64,000 nucleotides of DNA. It comes from Camellia lanceoleosa. Its lineage: Eukaryota; Streptophyta; Magnoliopsida; Ericales; Theaceae. Made by a program: the position numbers and the translations under genes. A model generated the notes under the pieces. It ran no database searches and had not been told where the DNA came from. It was given only the letters and a program-made list of their open reading frames with translations. The DNA lies in NCBI GenBank assembly GCA_025200525.1, contig CM045762.1:83171893-83235892 (forward strand), read 5' to 3'. This document shows, piece by piece, positions 31,734 to 43,880 of the stretch. Position 1 is the stretch's first letter, and the number at the start of each line of letters is the position of its first letter.

Positions 31734-32350
31734 TTTTCTTTTAAAGATCTACTTACTTCCCAAGGCCTTACTGCTTGGGGGTAGACCAACTAACTCCCAA
31801 GTATGGTTCTGCAAGATGGAGTCAATCTCACTCTTAATTGCTTCTTTCCACAAAGGACTTTCAGGTGAAGTCATAGCTTTATGGAAAGTTCAAGATTCTC
31901 CCTCTAATATATAAGTCAAGAAGTCCATAGTAAAAGACTTTGCAATCCTAGCTCTTTTACCCCTTCTTGGCTCATCTACATCCTTAGATTGATCATCTAA
32001 GTGATCATCTATTTGAACAGCTATGTGATCATTGTCACTTTCAACCTCTTTCATGGAACTCGGAACCTCTTCTTGGAGACGACAAGGAAGTACATTTTCA
32101 AAGAAAGATGCATTTCTGGATTCCATAATAGTATTCTTGTGTATATCTGGAATAGCAGACTTAAACACAAGAAATCAATATGTACTGCTATATTGTGCAT
32201 AACCGTTGAATACAAAGTCAACGGGTTTTTAGGTTTATCCTAATCCTCTTGGGTTTAGGTATTACCATTTTTTGCATGACACCCCCACATTTGTAGAATT
32301 TATACAAAACCTTTTGGCCTTCTCCAAAAATTCGTATAGGGTCTTTAAAC
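31734..32350 (-). pseudogene. copia integrase tail and linker to RT
   Basis: The minus strand gives an integrase C-terminal segment with VIPKPKRIRINLKT and a VDFVFNGYAQYSSTY block, then FKSAIPDIHKNTIMESRNAS, an acidic linker, RRGKRARIAKSFTMDF, and SPLWKEAIKSEIDSILQNHT before RT. Several stops and frame changes. The catalytic core of integrase is not found upstream. Confidence 0.75.
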
Positions 32351-32519
32351 AATTTCTTGTGTCACAATGATTATGAAACTCTCAAAATCATATCACAGTA
32401 AATACATTCCGAGAATGTCATCAACCGAATTAGGCACCCAAACATATTAGGTCCAACCCATCACTCTGAAGCTAATTGTCTTACTATTAGAAAACACAAA
32501 TCTAGTGTTCAATAATCTG

Positions 32520-32850
32520 CTATTCGGAACTTCATAACATGGCCAGTAGTCTTAACACTAAGAATCACTAATTTCTCATCATGTGGTCAGTAGACTTTCT
32601 ACTACTAGGAATCACAACGTTTTAACCTGTGATCAGTAGTTACTTTACTATTAGGAATCACAACGTCCTGACATAGGATCAACAGACTCTTTCATTACTC
32701 AAAATCATCATGTCTTGACATATGATTAGTAGCCTCTCCACTACTAGGAACCATCATGTCTTGATATGTGATCAGTAATCTGTTCACTACTATGAACCAC
32801 AATCTCATAACTATATAGCCAGTGGTCTAACACCTCCTAGGAACCACCAA
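32520..32850. repeat. ~57-bp diverged tandem repeat in the copia element
   Basis: About six units of the type gatcagtagtctctccactactaggaaccatcatgtcttgatat, in the place where protease and integrase coding would be expected. No coding sense. Confidence 0.65.
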
Positions 32851-32859
32851 ATTTTATTT

Positions 32860-33200
32860 TTTTATTTTTTTATTTTTTATTTTTAGTAAACTTGTACTCA
32901 CTAGGAGCCACCAATTTAAGAATATATTCAAAATTTAAAAATTCAAAAATATATTCACCCACCCTAACAGGTTGTCTCATCTTTGCTTTCAAACAAAGTC
33001 ACATAGCAATCATGTATGCTATAATTGACACAAGGATAACACACTAATTGCCTCTGATTAATTCAGAGATATTATCATGCAATCTTTATGATTTCCTATA
33101 ATCACACTTGATCTCTCTAGATCTTCCTTTAAGAACCTCACAAGGCTCAAGGTTGGTAGGTGGAACAACATTTCTATTGTCACCTCTTGAAGCCATTTCT
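32860..33200 (-). pseudogene. possible start of copia gag
   Basis: Near 33197 the minus strand has an ATG followed by ASRGDNRNVVPPTNLEPCEV, a plausible N-terminal gag start. Similarity is lost after about 35 codons. Weak; assigned from position between the 5' untranslated region and the integrase tail. Confidence 0.3.
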
Positions 33201-33209
33201 AAAAAATCA

Positions 33210-35310
33210 CAACAGAATTTCACTCTTCTGTTTTTCCATACTAAACTTAACACTAGAAAATCCAAAGTTTAAAATTTAATTCAAAACCTTATCTCACCAC
33301 TTACTATAGAATCGAACATGGCTAGGAAAGTTTCCAAGTAGACTGGAGAGGTCATACTAGTCCCACTTAAGACCCAGTTAACCTTAGACAAAACTTTCAA
33401 GAGCATGTTGACTCCCAATCCATGAGAAACAAATTTAGAATTAAATTTTTCATGAGATAAACCAGGTTAAAACAAACCAATCCTCAAGCAAATAAAATTT
33501 GCTACCAAAATTACACCACTCATAAAAGTTAATCGGTACTCCCGGAACTGAACCCATTTTTTCTGAATAAAAATCAGAAATATTTTAGCTAATGCTAAAA
33601 GTTGGTTTCTTTTCTCAAAACCAAAACACTTTGGAAATAATCATATTATAATCAAAGACTTTCTCCAAACTTAGTTTTCCAACACTTTGGGAATAAAATT
33701 ATTAAACCTAAAGACTTCCTCAAACCCCAAAGGTTTGAAACCAAATCCGTCATAGCTGTCATTTCTGAACAAATAAGAACTACTCTTTAGCCAAGGCTAA
33801 ACACTTTGGTTTCTATTACAGAAAACCAAACCAAGCTGCAAACTTACAAGCAATTTAGAAATTGCTAACCAAATTACAAGCAATGTAAAAAATTGCTACA
33901 ATAATGATTAAGCAAATAAAATGCTTCTAATAATACAAGCAAACAAACTTGCTTCAAAAATTAGGTAAATAACCAACTAACCCCAAGCAAAAAATTGCTT
34001 CACTAAACAAATATAAACCAATCTAGATAGGATTATCCATTTTCTAAACTCCTTTCCTCACTTAGGTATTTATGTTCAACACAAAAGGTTAGTAGTCTAA
34101 TTATTATCTTTTTTTTCCTTGCAATCCCAAACTTTATTCATTTGGATTTCTATAACTTTTTTTTCATCCCTTTTACATAAGTATTCCTGTAAAGCAAGTT
34201 AGCAGAAAACCACAAGAAAATACAAGCCAAACAACCCAAAGAAACTTGAAACAATCTAGCAAACTATTTAATAATAAAATTAACTAATGAATTAAAATGC
34301 TAGATGAGTTACAAAAATAAACTTATAACTCCACAGTTAAATTAAATTAAAACTTTACTACCCATCAGTTATGTATGAAATTATTACACAATTTAAAACT
34401 CCAAAATTATTTGATTCACAATAAAAATTTAAACTTATAACTCCAAATAAATAAATTAAATTAATTGTCATGAGTTATAAATTAATTGAATAGGCAAGAA
34501 TTATATAAAAAAATTTCCAATGCAATGAACATGTAAATTATTCTAGCAATCAATATGCAAATAATTCTATAGAAATTAACATGTAAATAATTCTATTAAA
34601 CTAAAAATTTAGAAAATTAAAGACCATGCAAATTATCTTAAAATCAAACCACATGGTAGGAATCATAAATCATGCTCATAACATAAAATTATACTAAAAT
34701 AATCAATATGCAAATTTTACTAGAGATCTAGACATAAACGTATTCTAACTAAATTGAACAATTAGAACATACCATTGCATATATTAATTGACATATGAAA
34801 CAGTGGTAAATTAAATTGAATGTCTAAGCAAAAGTCATGTACACAGTGGGCTACAATTGGCTGGGAAAGCAAACATCATCATGCCTATATATTAAACCAT
34901 GAACTCTATATAAGACCAACAGTTGCCTAATATAAAATTATCAACTATTTTAAAATACTCCAACAGTAGCCTATAATAGATAAACCAAATTGAATTTGTA
35001 AGCATAGCAATTTACAGTGAACATCTTGGGGGAAAAAAAAATTAGACTCTTATTTTTTGAAAACACAAGTAGTAAGCAATTAATCATATTGGTGAATATA
35101 ACACAGAATAGTGGGCAAACCCTTAAAAATAAATAACTAAATAAATTATGACCCACAACAAATAACCAGCAACATATAATATTTTCCAAGTGATATGAAT
35201 CTATATCTCCTAATTCATGATTCATGGGAAAGTATATTTAATCTGTTTTAAGATTTCTGTACAAATTGCATACTTAAATAAAATAATTATATTCATATGG
35301 AACAAACAAT
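33210..35310 (-). other. AT-rich copia leader, no genes seen
   Basis: About 2.1 kb, A-rich on the plus strand, between the 5' LTR and the possible gag start. No ORF with recognisable content. A standard tRNA-Met primer site is not visible next to the LTR at 35310. Confidence 0.4.
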
Positions 35311-35858
35311 TGGAATTTCATAAACAAGAACATGGTGAGATTCATAGAAATTCACAATAAAATAAAATTAGCAAAAGGAAGCAAACCGAACCCTACACTA
35401 GACAGTGTCCTTAAAACAGATTCGTCGCCTCACTGGTTGGGTGCTGGAGGTTGTTCGATGTCTATCTCCCAGGATACGACGGTTGGACCAGCTATGCAAT
35501 GCACCGACTGAATAGTTTCGGCAAACAGAATTTTACAACACTCTCTTACAGCAAGAATATAATATAAAATTGAAGTAAACTTTTGACAGGAAGAGCAACC
35601 AATTTTTTGGTGCTTAAGAATGAAGGAGAGGGTCTCCTTTTATACACATGGAGGGAGAAAGGAAAAGGCTCTTGCAAGAAATGCAAGAGATTTAATTTTG
35701 CCAAACTCCTTGATGGAAATTCAATCCATCATCATTATATTTTGCAAAACTCCCAATTGATGGCAATTCAATCCATCATCATTATAAATGAGTTACACTC
35801 ATTTTATACACATATGTATTGTGTATAATTTTGCAACCATCTTTTCCAACGCCTCTTT

Positions 35859-37884
35859 TGTCACGCCCCCAAATTATTGCAATAAATCCAATTTTTATAA
35901 CAGAATGTTAATGGAAATATTATGCTTTCATTCATCAGAGTTTACATTACAAAAGATGATACATGCAATATACATTCATAAATGTATATTTTGAATCTAT
36001 AGCATGTAATACCAGTTAATGATCAACAAAATAAATGCCCTACGGGCTTATACCATTCCAAGACATTGCTTGGTTATAACAAAAGAGAGTGCCATAAACT
36101 CTGTATGTATAAAGCCCTTAGCTTGAATAAACATTAAGTACAAAACAACAAAATAGAGCATCCAACTCGTAGGTCCTTCTAAGCTACATCCTTGGAGGAA
36201 GCATATCGCCGGCACCTAAAAATGTTTTTCCAAAGTGGGGTGAGCCAAAGCCCAGCAAAAATCATCTAACATAGTATATGAGAATTAACGAGGAATATGC
36301 ATGATGCACATTTTCATTGTCCTACAACAAAATCTTTATAACTTTCTCCAAAACCATAATGTGCCAAACTTACATTTCATTTCATTCATTTTAGTCTGAT
36401 ATATATATATATCCACTACCTTTAATCTGCTCAATAGAGGATACACGTTACAAGCCTCCAACAAATTAAAATCATCACACAACACATTCACTTCTCTTTG
36501 CCATTTTTCGAAAATTTCGTCTGCGGGAATCGACACCCATGTACACAAATGGTTTTCGAGACTTTCACCGTGGACACACTGGCCAACTTAATTCAATGGA
36601 GTCCATCCCATTTCTTCTCCTGTAAACATAGAGTACATCACATTTCTTCTCCCAAATATCATACATAAATAATATATATCATTCATAATCATATTCAATG
36701 ATAATGGTTAAAGGATTAGTTTCAATTCACCTAATCCGCATATAATGTCTACGACAATCATAACTATCCTCTACCGATAGCCCAAAACAGTTATCTCTAA
36801 ACAGATATACAATCTTTGTAACAGATAATTCATCAAATTTCCATAGTTGAGTGATTAAACAAGTCCAACAACAACATTCATGTATACGTGCTCCTAACTT
36901 CACATTCCCTATACCAATTTCATTATTTGTAAAAAATAATTTTTCAAGATATTTTAGGGCAAAGCTCCTCATTTTTCCAAATATTATCCCCAAGGTCAAA
37001 ATCAATTATTTTGACACAGGATAACCTCATATCCAAACCCCATAACCATTTATACAACACTCACATAGAAACCCCTCTTTTCAAACTTTGACCCAAACCG
37101 TAGGTTTGCTCAAAACATCCCCAAAATCTCACCATTTTCATACAACAGCCTATAACAAAGTTGAAACCCATATTAATGTGTAGAAAGTCCCTACCTCAAG
37201 TTTAGAAGAGTAATGGAGCAAGCACAAAACTCCAATGACGCCAAAACCCAATTTCATTCGGTTTAAAATGAACCTCCCAAGATGCTCTACCATTTTTCCA
37301 AAGACACTAGGGCAGAGAGATCAATGGATCAAAGAGAAAAAGTAGGGAGAGAGAGTATTTTAGAGAGATAAGGTCTCACTTTAGGATTTTCAGAATAAAA
37401 GATCTGAAAAAGTGATGTAAAAAGTCATTTTCGCGATCTAATATACGCACAGTCCGCTTGGGCGGAAGAGTTGATGCTCGAGCGTCAAACACAATAAGTT
37501 ATTCCACTCGAGCGCAAGAAGAGGCCCGCTCGAGCGTAGAATACACATCTTCAGTACTTTTGCAGACAACAGACAAACCGCTCGAGCGCCCACGTGCTCG
37601 AGCGTAGGAAACGCCACTCAAGCGTGGAAAACACCCTTCTAGCATTTTTTTTGTAGATGTGCAAAGTACTGAGGGTTTGCAAACCCCACTCGAGCGGAGG
37701 ACCAAAATTCTGGGCAGCACAAGGTTTGAAAACTAAGCAACCAACCTGTTCCAAACACACTCAACACGTCCAAATAACCAAATTTAAGAAGGAATAAAGA
37801 GTAAAAGACAATGAAGGACACTCAGAAACCATCAGCCTAAGTCCGAACTACCACAAGTGTCGGGTCAAAACTGGGATCGTTATA
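35859..37884 (-). mobile_element. solo LTR H, TGTAACG family (2.0 kb), TSD TCTTT
   Basis: Starts TGTCACGCCCCC and ends gggatcgttata. TCTTT is on both sides (35854-35858, 37885-37889). The other copia LTR has the uninterrupted site (acctctttcatgagg). It shares borders and the atatacgca + CTCGAGCG block with the LTR at 44028-47129. No internal domain. Strand assigned from the position of the motif cluster relative to a weak TATA-like tctaaaata on the minus strand, so uncertain. Confidence 0.88.
37440..37700. promoter_or_regulatory. CGCTCGAGCG motif cluster in solo LTR H
   Basis: About eight copies of ctcgagcg or close variants in 260 bp (near 37471, 37508, 37531, 37580, 37601, 37616, 37690), several as the near-palindrome cgctcgagcg. 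Intervals of 10-60 bp rule out a simple tandem repeat. Confidence 0.7.
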
Positions 37885-38071
37885 TCTTTCATTAGGCTAA
37901 CTTAATGAGTCAATTTCTCATTCAAATCTTAATGGTTTTTCATCATTCTTTTTGTGGTGTAAAGATTTCATTACAAAGAATCTAAACCCACTTTACTCCA
38001 CCTCAATTGAGGACTGGCACCCACTTTAATATTGCATTAAAGTCACCAAAAAATTATTATTTTTTCCAACA

Positions 38072-38747
38072 ACATTTATATTAGCATTCCTTCCTTCCTT
38101 CCATACCCTGTCTTATAAGTAATACTAATACTATATAAAAATAATTTCAATTTGAATGTGTACTTTTAAGTAGAACAAGACTCACTCACTACTCAACTGC
38201 CTTTGTTTACTAAAATTAGTTTTTGTTTCTGCAATGAATTACTGATTGAGCAGAAGAAGAAAACTCAAAATACGGAATATGACATCATCATCCCAATTGA
38301 TAGCATGGGCTTTGGTGAGTTACCCTGCATCTGAAGAATTTTCTAAGTTGGATTTAAATATTTCTTTGTGAAGCCATTCCAAAACAAAATTTGGGTAGTT
38401 ATAGTAATATCCAGAGTATCTCCACCTCTTCTTTTTTGAAACATTGGGTGGTTATATGTGTATACACTAACTATAATATAAACTTTCATTTAAAGCAAAT
38501 CAAAAAACTAACCAATCAGGCTTGTGCTTGGTTGGAATAGTGTATATGAAAATATGTTTAGAGAAAAAAAAAATTGAAATAACTTTTCTTTTCTTTTCTT
38601 TTTTGTTGTGAATTTTTCAATTTATAAGAAAATTTATATACAAAAATTATATAAATCTTCCCTAGATATATTATTACCTGTACTTTTCATGGAAAGAATT
38701 CGAGAAAAGTTTCTTTCAAGGAAATTGTTGTGGTGAGACCTATTTAA
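38072..38747. other. unassigned flank
   Basis: No clear gene. At about 38250-38309 a coding-like stretch ending TEYDIIIPIDSMGF is followed by gtgagtt, a good donor. It could be an exon of the transposon remnant to the right, but its phase does not match the exon at 40254. Confidence 0.25.
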
Positions 38748-40165
38748 AAACTCTTATTTTGAATTGGTTGACTTACCAAAATGCTCAAACAGGGTCGGAT
38801 GTCAATGAAACTTCACACACACGACTAACTAGGTACAAATAACTTATAGGAGAAGATGGAACTTGAAACTAATTCCCGGTTTTGAATCTAGAGCCTAATT
38901 TCCGTTTATGAAAACTTGTTTTTTAAAACTCTTTTTCAAACCGGTTGACTACCAAAATTCTCAACCGGCATCGGATGTCAACGAAACTTGACACATACGA
39001 CTAACTAGGCACAAATGACTTGTAGGAGAATACGGAACTTGAAACTGATTCCCGGTTTTGAATCTAGAGCTTAATTTCCGTTTATGAAAACTTGTTCTTT
39101 AGAAACTCTTTTTCGAACTAGTTGACACACTAAAATGCTCACACAGACGACTAACTAGGCACAAATGACTTGTAGCAGAAGACGGAACTCAACCGTTTCT
39201 CGGTTTTGAACCTAGAGTTTAATTTCTGTTTATGAAAACTTGTTCTTTACAAACTTCATTTTTCTTTTTTTTTCCCGAAACAGTTGACTCACTATAGAGC
39301 TTGAACGGCGTCGGATGTCAACGAAACTTGAGACACATGACTAACTAGGCACAAATGATTTGTAGGAAAAGACGAGACTCGAAACCGCTTTCCGATTTTG
39401 AATATGGAGCCTAATTTCTGTTTGTGAAAACTTATCCTTTACAAATTCTTTTTCGAATGGATTGACACACTAAAATGCTTAAACGACGTCGGATGTCAAC
39501 AAAACTTGACACTCACAGCTAACTAGGCACAAATAAATTGTAGGAGAAGACGGAACTCGAAACTGATTCCCAATTTTGAATCTAGAACCTAATTTCCGTT
39601 TATGAAAAGTTGTTCTTTAGAAACTTTTTTTCGAGCCGGTTGACACACTAAAATGTTCAAACGACATCGGATGTCAACGAAACTTGACACACATGACTAA
39701 CTAGGCACAAATGACTTGTAGAAAAGAACAGGACTCAAAATATCTTTCCAGTTTTAAATCTGGAGGCTAATTTCTGTTTGTGAAAACTTGTCCTTTACAA
39801 ACTCTTTTTTCAAACGGGTAGACACACTAAAATGCTCAAACAGCATCAGATGTCTACCAAACTTGACACACTTTACTAACTAGGTGCAGATGACTTGTAA
39901 GAGAAAATGGGACTCGAAACTATTTCCCAATTTTGAATCTGGAGCTTAATTTCTGTTTGTAAAAACTTGTCCTTTACAAACCTTTTTCCAATCATGTGAC
40001 TCACTAAAATTCTCAAACGATGTCGTATGTCAATGAAACTTGAGACACACGACTAACTAGGTACAAATGACTTTTAGGAAAAGACAGCACGGGAAACCGA
40101 TTCTCGGCTTTGAATCTAGAGCCACATTTTCATTTGGGAAAATTTGTCCTTTACAAACTCTTCTC
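38748..40165. repeat. ~175-bp tandem array, about eight diverged units
   Basis: Each unit carries cggttgacacactaaaatgc, gtcggatgtcaacgaaactt, cacgactaactaggcacaaa and cggttttgaatctagagcct. Unit lengths vary from about 150 to 190 bp and copies are clearly older than those of the 22985-25058 array. The sequences of the two arrays are unrelated. Confidence 0.9.
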
Positions 40166-40253
40166 ATCTTTTGTGTTTATTCGATTATTGTTAGATTATA
40201 GCACAATGTGTTCAATCACTACCTGATTTTAATAGTATTATTATCATTATAGG

Positions 40254-40489
40254 ATGTAATTAAAGTTTCTTTGGATAGTTCATGTATACCAATAGTCCAA
40301 TTAGAAGAGGGTCTTCTTATTAGTGATGATCTGTTTTGTGAAATTGAAGGAGTTCCAATTGGCCTTGAATATTGCAAAGTCTTTGTCTTAAAAGCGAAAA
40401 AGCCGAACGCTCTTTTGGAAACAACATCCCGAGGTCTGAGAACAGTTGGAGAAGCTGTTGGAAGATACATTGTGTGGCGCTCAATTCAT
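40254..40489 (+). pseudogene. exon of a plant transposon-associated protein
   Basis: An open stretch between an acceptor (ttatcattatag) and a possible donor (cat/gtatat). It reads DVIKVSLDSSCIPIVQLEEG, later GLEYCKVFVLKAKKPNALLE, then LRTVGEAVGRYIVWRSIHV. The pattern of a C-x-V/L core, a 'PNALLE' strand and a final '(R)TVGEAxGxYIxW' helix resembles the domain in proteins encoded by plant CACTA elements (DUF8039-like, from memory). It precedes a CACTA right end at 41634 by 1.1 kb. Which protein it belonged to is unknown. Confidence 0.4.
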
Positions 40490-40939
40490 GTATATGTTAT
40501 AATCTTATTTATATTGTAAATGATTTTTTTTTTTTTTTGGTTTCTTTTTACAGATGCAACCCTTTTGAGTAAGTGATTATATCTTCGCATATTGATATTG
40601 CAGCTTACAATTTTATTTATTTATTTATTTTCTGAAATAAATATAAAATGTTTTACATTTTCTATTAGTATGAAATTAATTATATTGTAAATGCGTGATA
40701 ATATCTTCGCATATCGATATTAGAGCTTACTGTTGATATTAAAATAAGTTATAATATATATGTTTTTTTTATTTGTATTGTTGATACTTTTGTATTGTTT
40801 TAGATACAAAAATTTAAGTTCTTGAATATCAAAAATTATTAATATTGTTGGAGGACGTTTTATATATTTTTGTAAACAATATTTGATTGACAATTGTTAT
40901 AGAGTACATATATACGTATGATTTTGTGGAGGTGAATGT

Positions 40940-40976
40940 AAATGTGGATGTGGATGTGGATGTGGATGTGGATATA
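40940..40976. repeat. (GGATGT)n microsatellite
   Basis: About five copies of the hexamer ggatgt. Confidence 0.9.
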
Positions 40977-41044
40977 TTTTATTTTAGAAAATATAAATAA
41001 TTTCTACAGGGAATAAATTAATAAAATATATATTGATTTTATGA

Positions 41045-41634
41045 AAATAATTTTATTGCGACAATAATAAACTGTCGCTAATGTAATCATCGTTTCCATA
41101 TTTTTTTTAGCGACAGGTTAACTTGTTGCATAAACATCGTAGTTCAAATCTTTAGCGACGGTTTAAACTGTCGCAAATATGGTATTAATTTAATTCTACT
41201 TTTTTGCAACGTTTTAGACTGTTGCTAATAATACTTTTTGCGACGGTTCAAATTGTTGCAGATACGATGTTAATTTAATTCTACTTTTTTTGCGATGTTT
41301 TAAACTGTCGCTAATAATACTTTTCGCGATGTCAAATACTATCGCTAAAAACTTTTTGCGACGGCAACCAACATCATCACTAAAAGTGAAGTTTTTTTCC
41401 CTGTTTTTTTTTTTTTTTTTTTTTTTGTGTCAGGTTAAACCGTCACAAAAACCATTGATTAGCCGTCGCTACAAGAAAACGATGGTTTGTAACTATCACA
41501 AATACTTTTTGTCACGCCCTCTTCCGTCACCTCCCATTTCCCGTTACTACTCCGTCGCAAAAAGTTTTTTGGACGATATGTGAACCTTTTGCGACGTTTA
41601 AGATCGTCGCAAAAGCTCCGATTTTTAGTAGTGC
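41045..41634. mobile_element. CACTA right end with GCGACGG subterminal repeats
   Basis: About 12 motifs of the type gcgacggtttaaactgtcgc in both orientations, ending in atttttagtagtg at 41634, the complement of a CACTACTAAAAAT terminus. The left end is not in the immediate region, so the element is truncated or was cut by the copia insertion. The tandem array and exon to the left probably belong to it. Confidence 0.75.
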
Positions 41635-42395
41635 ATGTAAACTAGTTAAATCCAGCAAAAAGCAAGGCCTCAATTGCATCTATAGTTGAAACCGGATTGG
41701 GGTGGCTGTAGCAGCCAATATTGTATGGCTTATTGGGTCAATTTTGATATCAATTTGGATAATTTAAATCATTCACCTTTTAAAATATAAAGTGTAAAAT
41801 ACAAAAATGAATGACAAGTGTAATTTAAAATATAAAACTAAATATAAATGTGATTTAATGAAAAAGTCACTAATATTCAAATAACTTAATTTTTTACAAG
41901 TATACTTTTAATCGATATAGTCCAAAATGTTAACAATTTAGATTATCAAAATTGACTCCAAAATAAATTAGTAGATAACTACACTGAAAACTCATAATAA
42001 ACTAAGAAAAATCAAAACTCCATAAAGAAACTTAAAAAATTTAAGATAGTGTACGAAGCTCATCCAAATAAAAATTTGAGTAAATTACAAATACCCATTC
42101 TCTATTTATTTAAAATACAGATTGTTCAATGTGATTCTAAAAATTATAAATATTCTCTTATTAGATTTTTTTTTTAATTTAACAGAACTAACAGAAAAAA
42201 TAAAATTCTTAACTACTCTCTAATAAACTTACTTGAAGTATTAATTATAATATATTTTTGATATCATTAAAAATTATTAATTGATTTTATGATTTATTAA
42301 TAAAAGGGATAAGTTGTTACGCGATTAGTAACTTGAAAGGGCAAAAAGTTACTTTCAAAATCACAAGAGATAATCTATATTTTAAGTAACATTCA
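41635..42395. other. AT-rich, nothing recognised
   Basis: No ORF, repeat structure or motif that I can support. Confidence 0.5.
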
Positions 42396-42397
42396 AA

Positions 42398-42600
42398 ACC
42401 AATGGGCTTTAACTTAGTTGGCTAGCTCTTTGGCCACCAAGTCTCTTCTAATGAAGAGTCTTGGGTTCCACTCTTAGGAGTGGAATAGGAGAACAAAATT
42501 TTCTTACAAGGTGTATGAGTGTGAGTTTTAACTCACCTAAAGTGTTAATCTAATAATTAATAACTGACGTTTGCTAATCAAATAAATAAATAAATAAAGT
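42398..42600 (+). mobile_element. tRNA-derived SINE-like element
   Basis: A box-A-like taacttagttggctagc near 42410 and a box-B-like gggttccactc near 42463 are spaced as in a tRNA-type pol III promoter. The unit ends in an (AAAT)n tail at about 42579-42598. About 200 bp, normal for plant SINEs. The TSD is unclear. Confidence 0.6.
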
Positions 42601-42689
42601 TCAAGAGATGTATTTCTAATTTATCCTAAAGAGAAGTGCATGCATATGTGGTAGGCCTCATTTTTGGAATTCAATTGTAAAAACATGTG

Positions 42690-43572
42690 CAACTTTATTA
42701 CCGAATACTTTGTTTATCTCTATCTCCTTCATCAAACACTTTCTTTTTAGCTCAAAAACACGGACAATCAAATCAGGACAATCAATAGCTTTTTGGTGTG
42801 GTAATAATGCTGAAGTAATTTATGGCCAATTGGGATTTGCAGTCATGGTGAGAAAAATATCTGGGTGCTGGTTGTATCACGTGATAGCCATTGAATCTTG
42901 AAAGATTTCAAACATATGTCTTGGACTACTAGTAAATGAAGATGGAAAAATAAACCTTTGACCAATTTGATTAGGTCGCAAGTCATCTGGATCAATATCG
43001 CTTAAATCTTGGAAAAGTTCAGCTCAAATTTTTTTTTGATTAAGCTTGTAGTACGTCAACCGATTTTGCTCAGTTGTAGCCCAAGCATCTACCAAAAACT
43101 CTTGGAATAGTTTTCCACCTCTCAAAATTGTTGAATACTCTGTAGGTCGCTCAAACAAACGATAACTATAAAAATCCATTTGAGTAAGTCAATCAGTTGA
43201 AGGCCGATCATGTTCAACGTCCCACAATTTCAACTCAGGTTCCCATCCGAGCTCACCATATAGGAATAATAAAACATAATGCAATGGCAACTATGCTGGG
43301 TGACATTCATTAATTTGCATTAGTTCATTATTTCCCTGTAAATGTAAAACAACATCTCTCATTCCAATAACCTCAGTTCCATCACCTGGTATTACTATTG
43401 CAATCTCATCAGCAGTTGGTAGGTTATACCGTCGTCGGTCTATTGCTGAACTGTAGTGAAGATGAACAAGTAGATTTTGTCCAGTGAAGGCTAATTGATT
43501 CAAAATTGCATGAGCCTGGCGAAATTTGTCTACAAATGCATTAACTTGCAAAACATTGTTGTTTGGCGACAA
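42690..43572 (-). pseudogene. Helitron Rep (helitron helicase-like domain) fragment
   Basis: On the minus strand, through several frames: QRRYN-type block as IDRRRYNLPTADEIAIVIPG, MRDVVLHLQG, then GELGWEPELKLWDVEH, YSYRLFERPTEYSTILRGGK, LFQEFLVDAWATTEQNRLTY, PNQIGQRFI, then SPRHMFEIFQDSMAITR, NQHPDIFLTMTANPNWP and HQKAIDCPDLIVRVFELK. This order is that of the rolling-circle Rep N-terminal region of plant Helitrons. The catalytic two-tyrosine motif lies further on and is missing. In-frame stops occur (for example before ITSALLPH). No Helitron ends were found. Confidence 0.88.
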
Positions 43573-43693
43573 CTTTTAAACTAGCTTTTGATCTTTTAAA
43601 AACAAGAAACCTAAGAACGATGTGGTTCAATAACACAATTTTGTGGCTTTTCACATAAGTATATACTTTGTATGAATGTTTAACTAGAAGAAA

Positions 43694-43880
43694 ATCCTAA
43701 CCAACGGGTTAGTCCGATTGGTCAGAACTTCTATAACTCATTAGGAAGTTAATAATTTGAATCTCTACATATACATGTGGATCTTATTTCCCGTACATTA
43801 ATTAGGGTTTTCTCTCTCACTTTGGGACTTTATTTGTAAAAAATGTATATTGTATTTGATCTTTATTATTATGATTGTAA
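43694..43880 (+). mobile_element. second SINE-like element
   Basis: A box-A-like gttagtccgattggtcagaa and a box-B-like tttgaatctc lie about 45 bp apart, followed by a T-rich body without an ORF. No clear poly-A tail or TSD. Might also be a degenerate tRNA-like fragment. Confidence 0.4.

Larger units (their letters stand above)
21390..38071 (-). mobile_element. degenerate Ty1/copia retrotransposon with two nested insertions
   Basis: Left LTR 21390-29769 (about 0.69 kb without its insertion) and right LTR 35311-38071 (about 0.73 kb without its insertion) flank an internal region with copia RT and RNase H on the minus strand. So the right LTR is 5' and the left is 3'. The LTR borders are approximate at their TATTATTTCAT/TGGAATTTCAT ends and clear at the other (ttttcaaca 29769, ccaaca 38071). 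A polypurine tract lies beside the 3' LTR. A clean TSD was not found. The polyprotein is broken and most of gag, protease and integrase is missing. Confidence 0.85.
35311..38071 (-). repeat. 5' LTR of the copia element (interrupted by a solo LTR)
   Basis: Pieces 35311-35858 and 37890-38071 match the other copia LTR. It has an extra internal duplication of the caatccatcatcattata block (about 35720-35790) absent from the left LTR. Confidence 0.85.

Noticed and set aside
37440..37700. Spaced short repeats resembling a CRISPR array
   Set aside because: The repeated word is only 8-10 bp, spacing is irregular, and the setting is a plant LTR.
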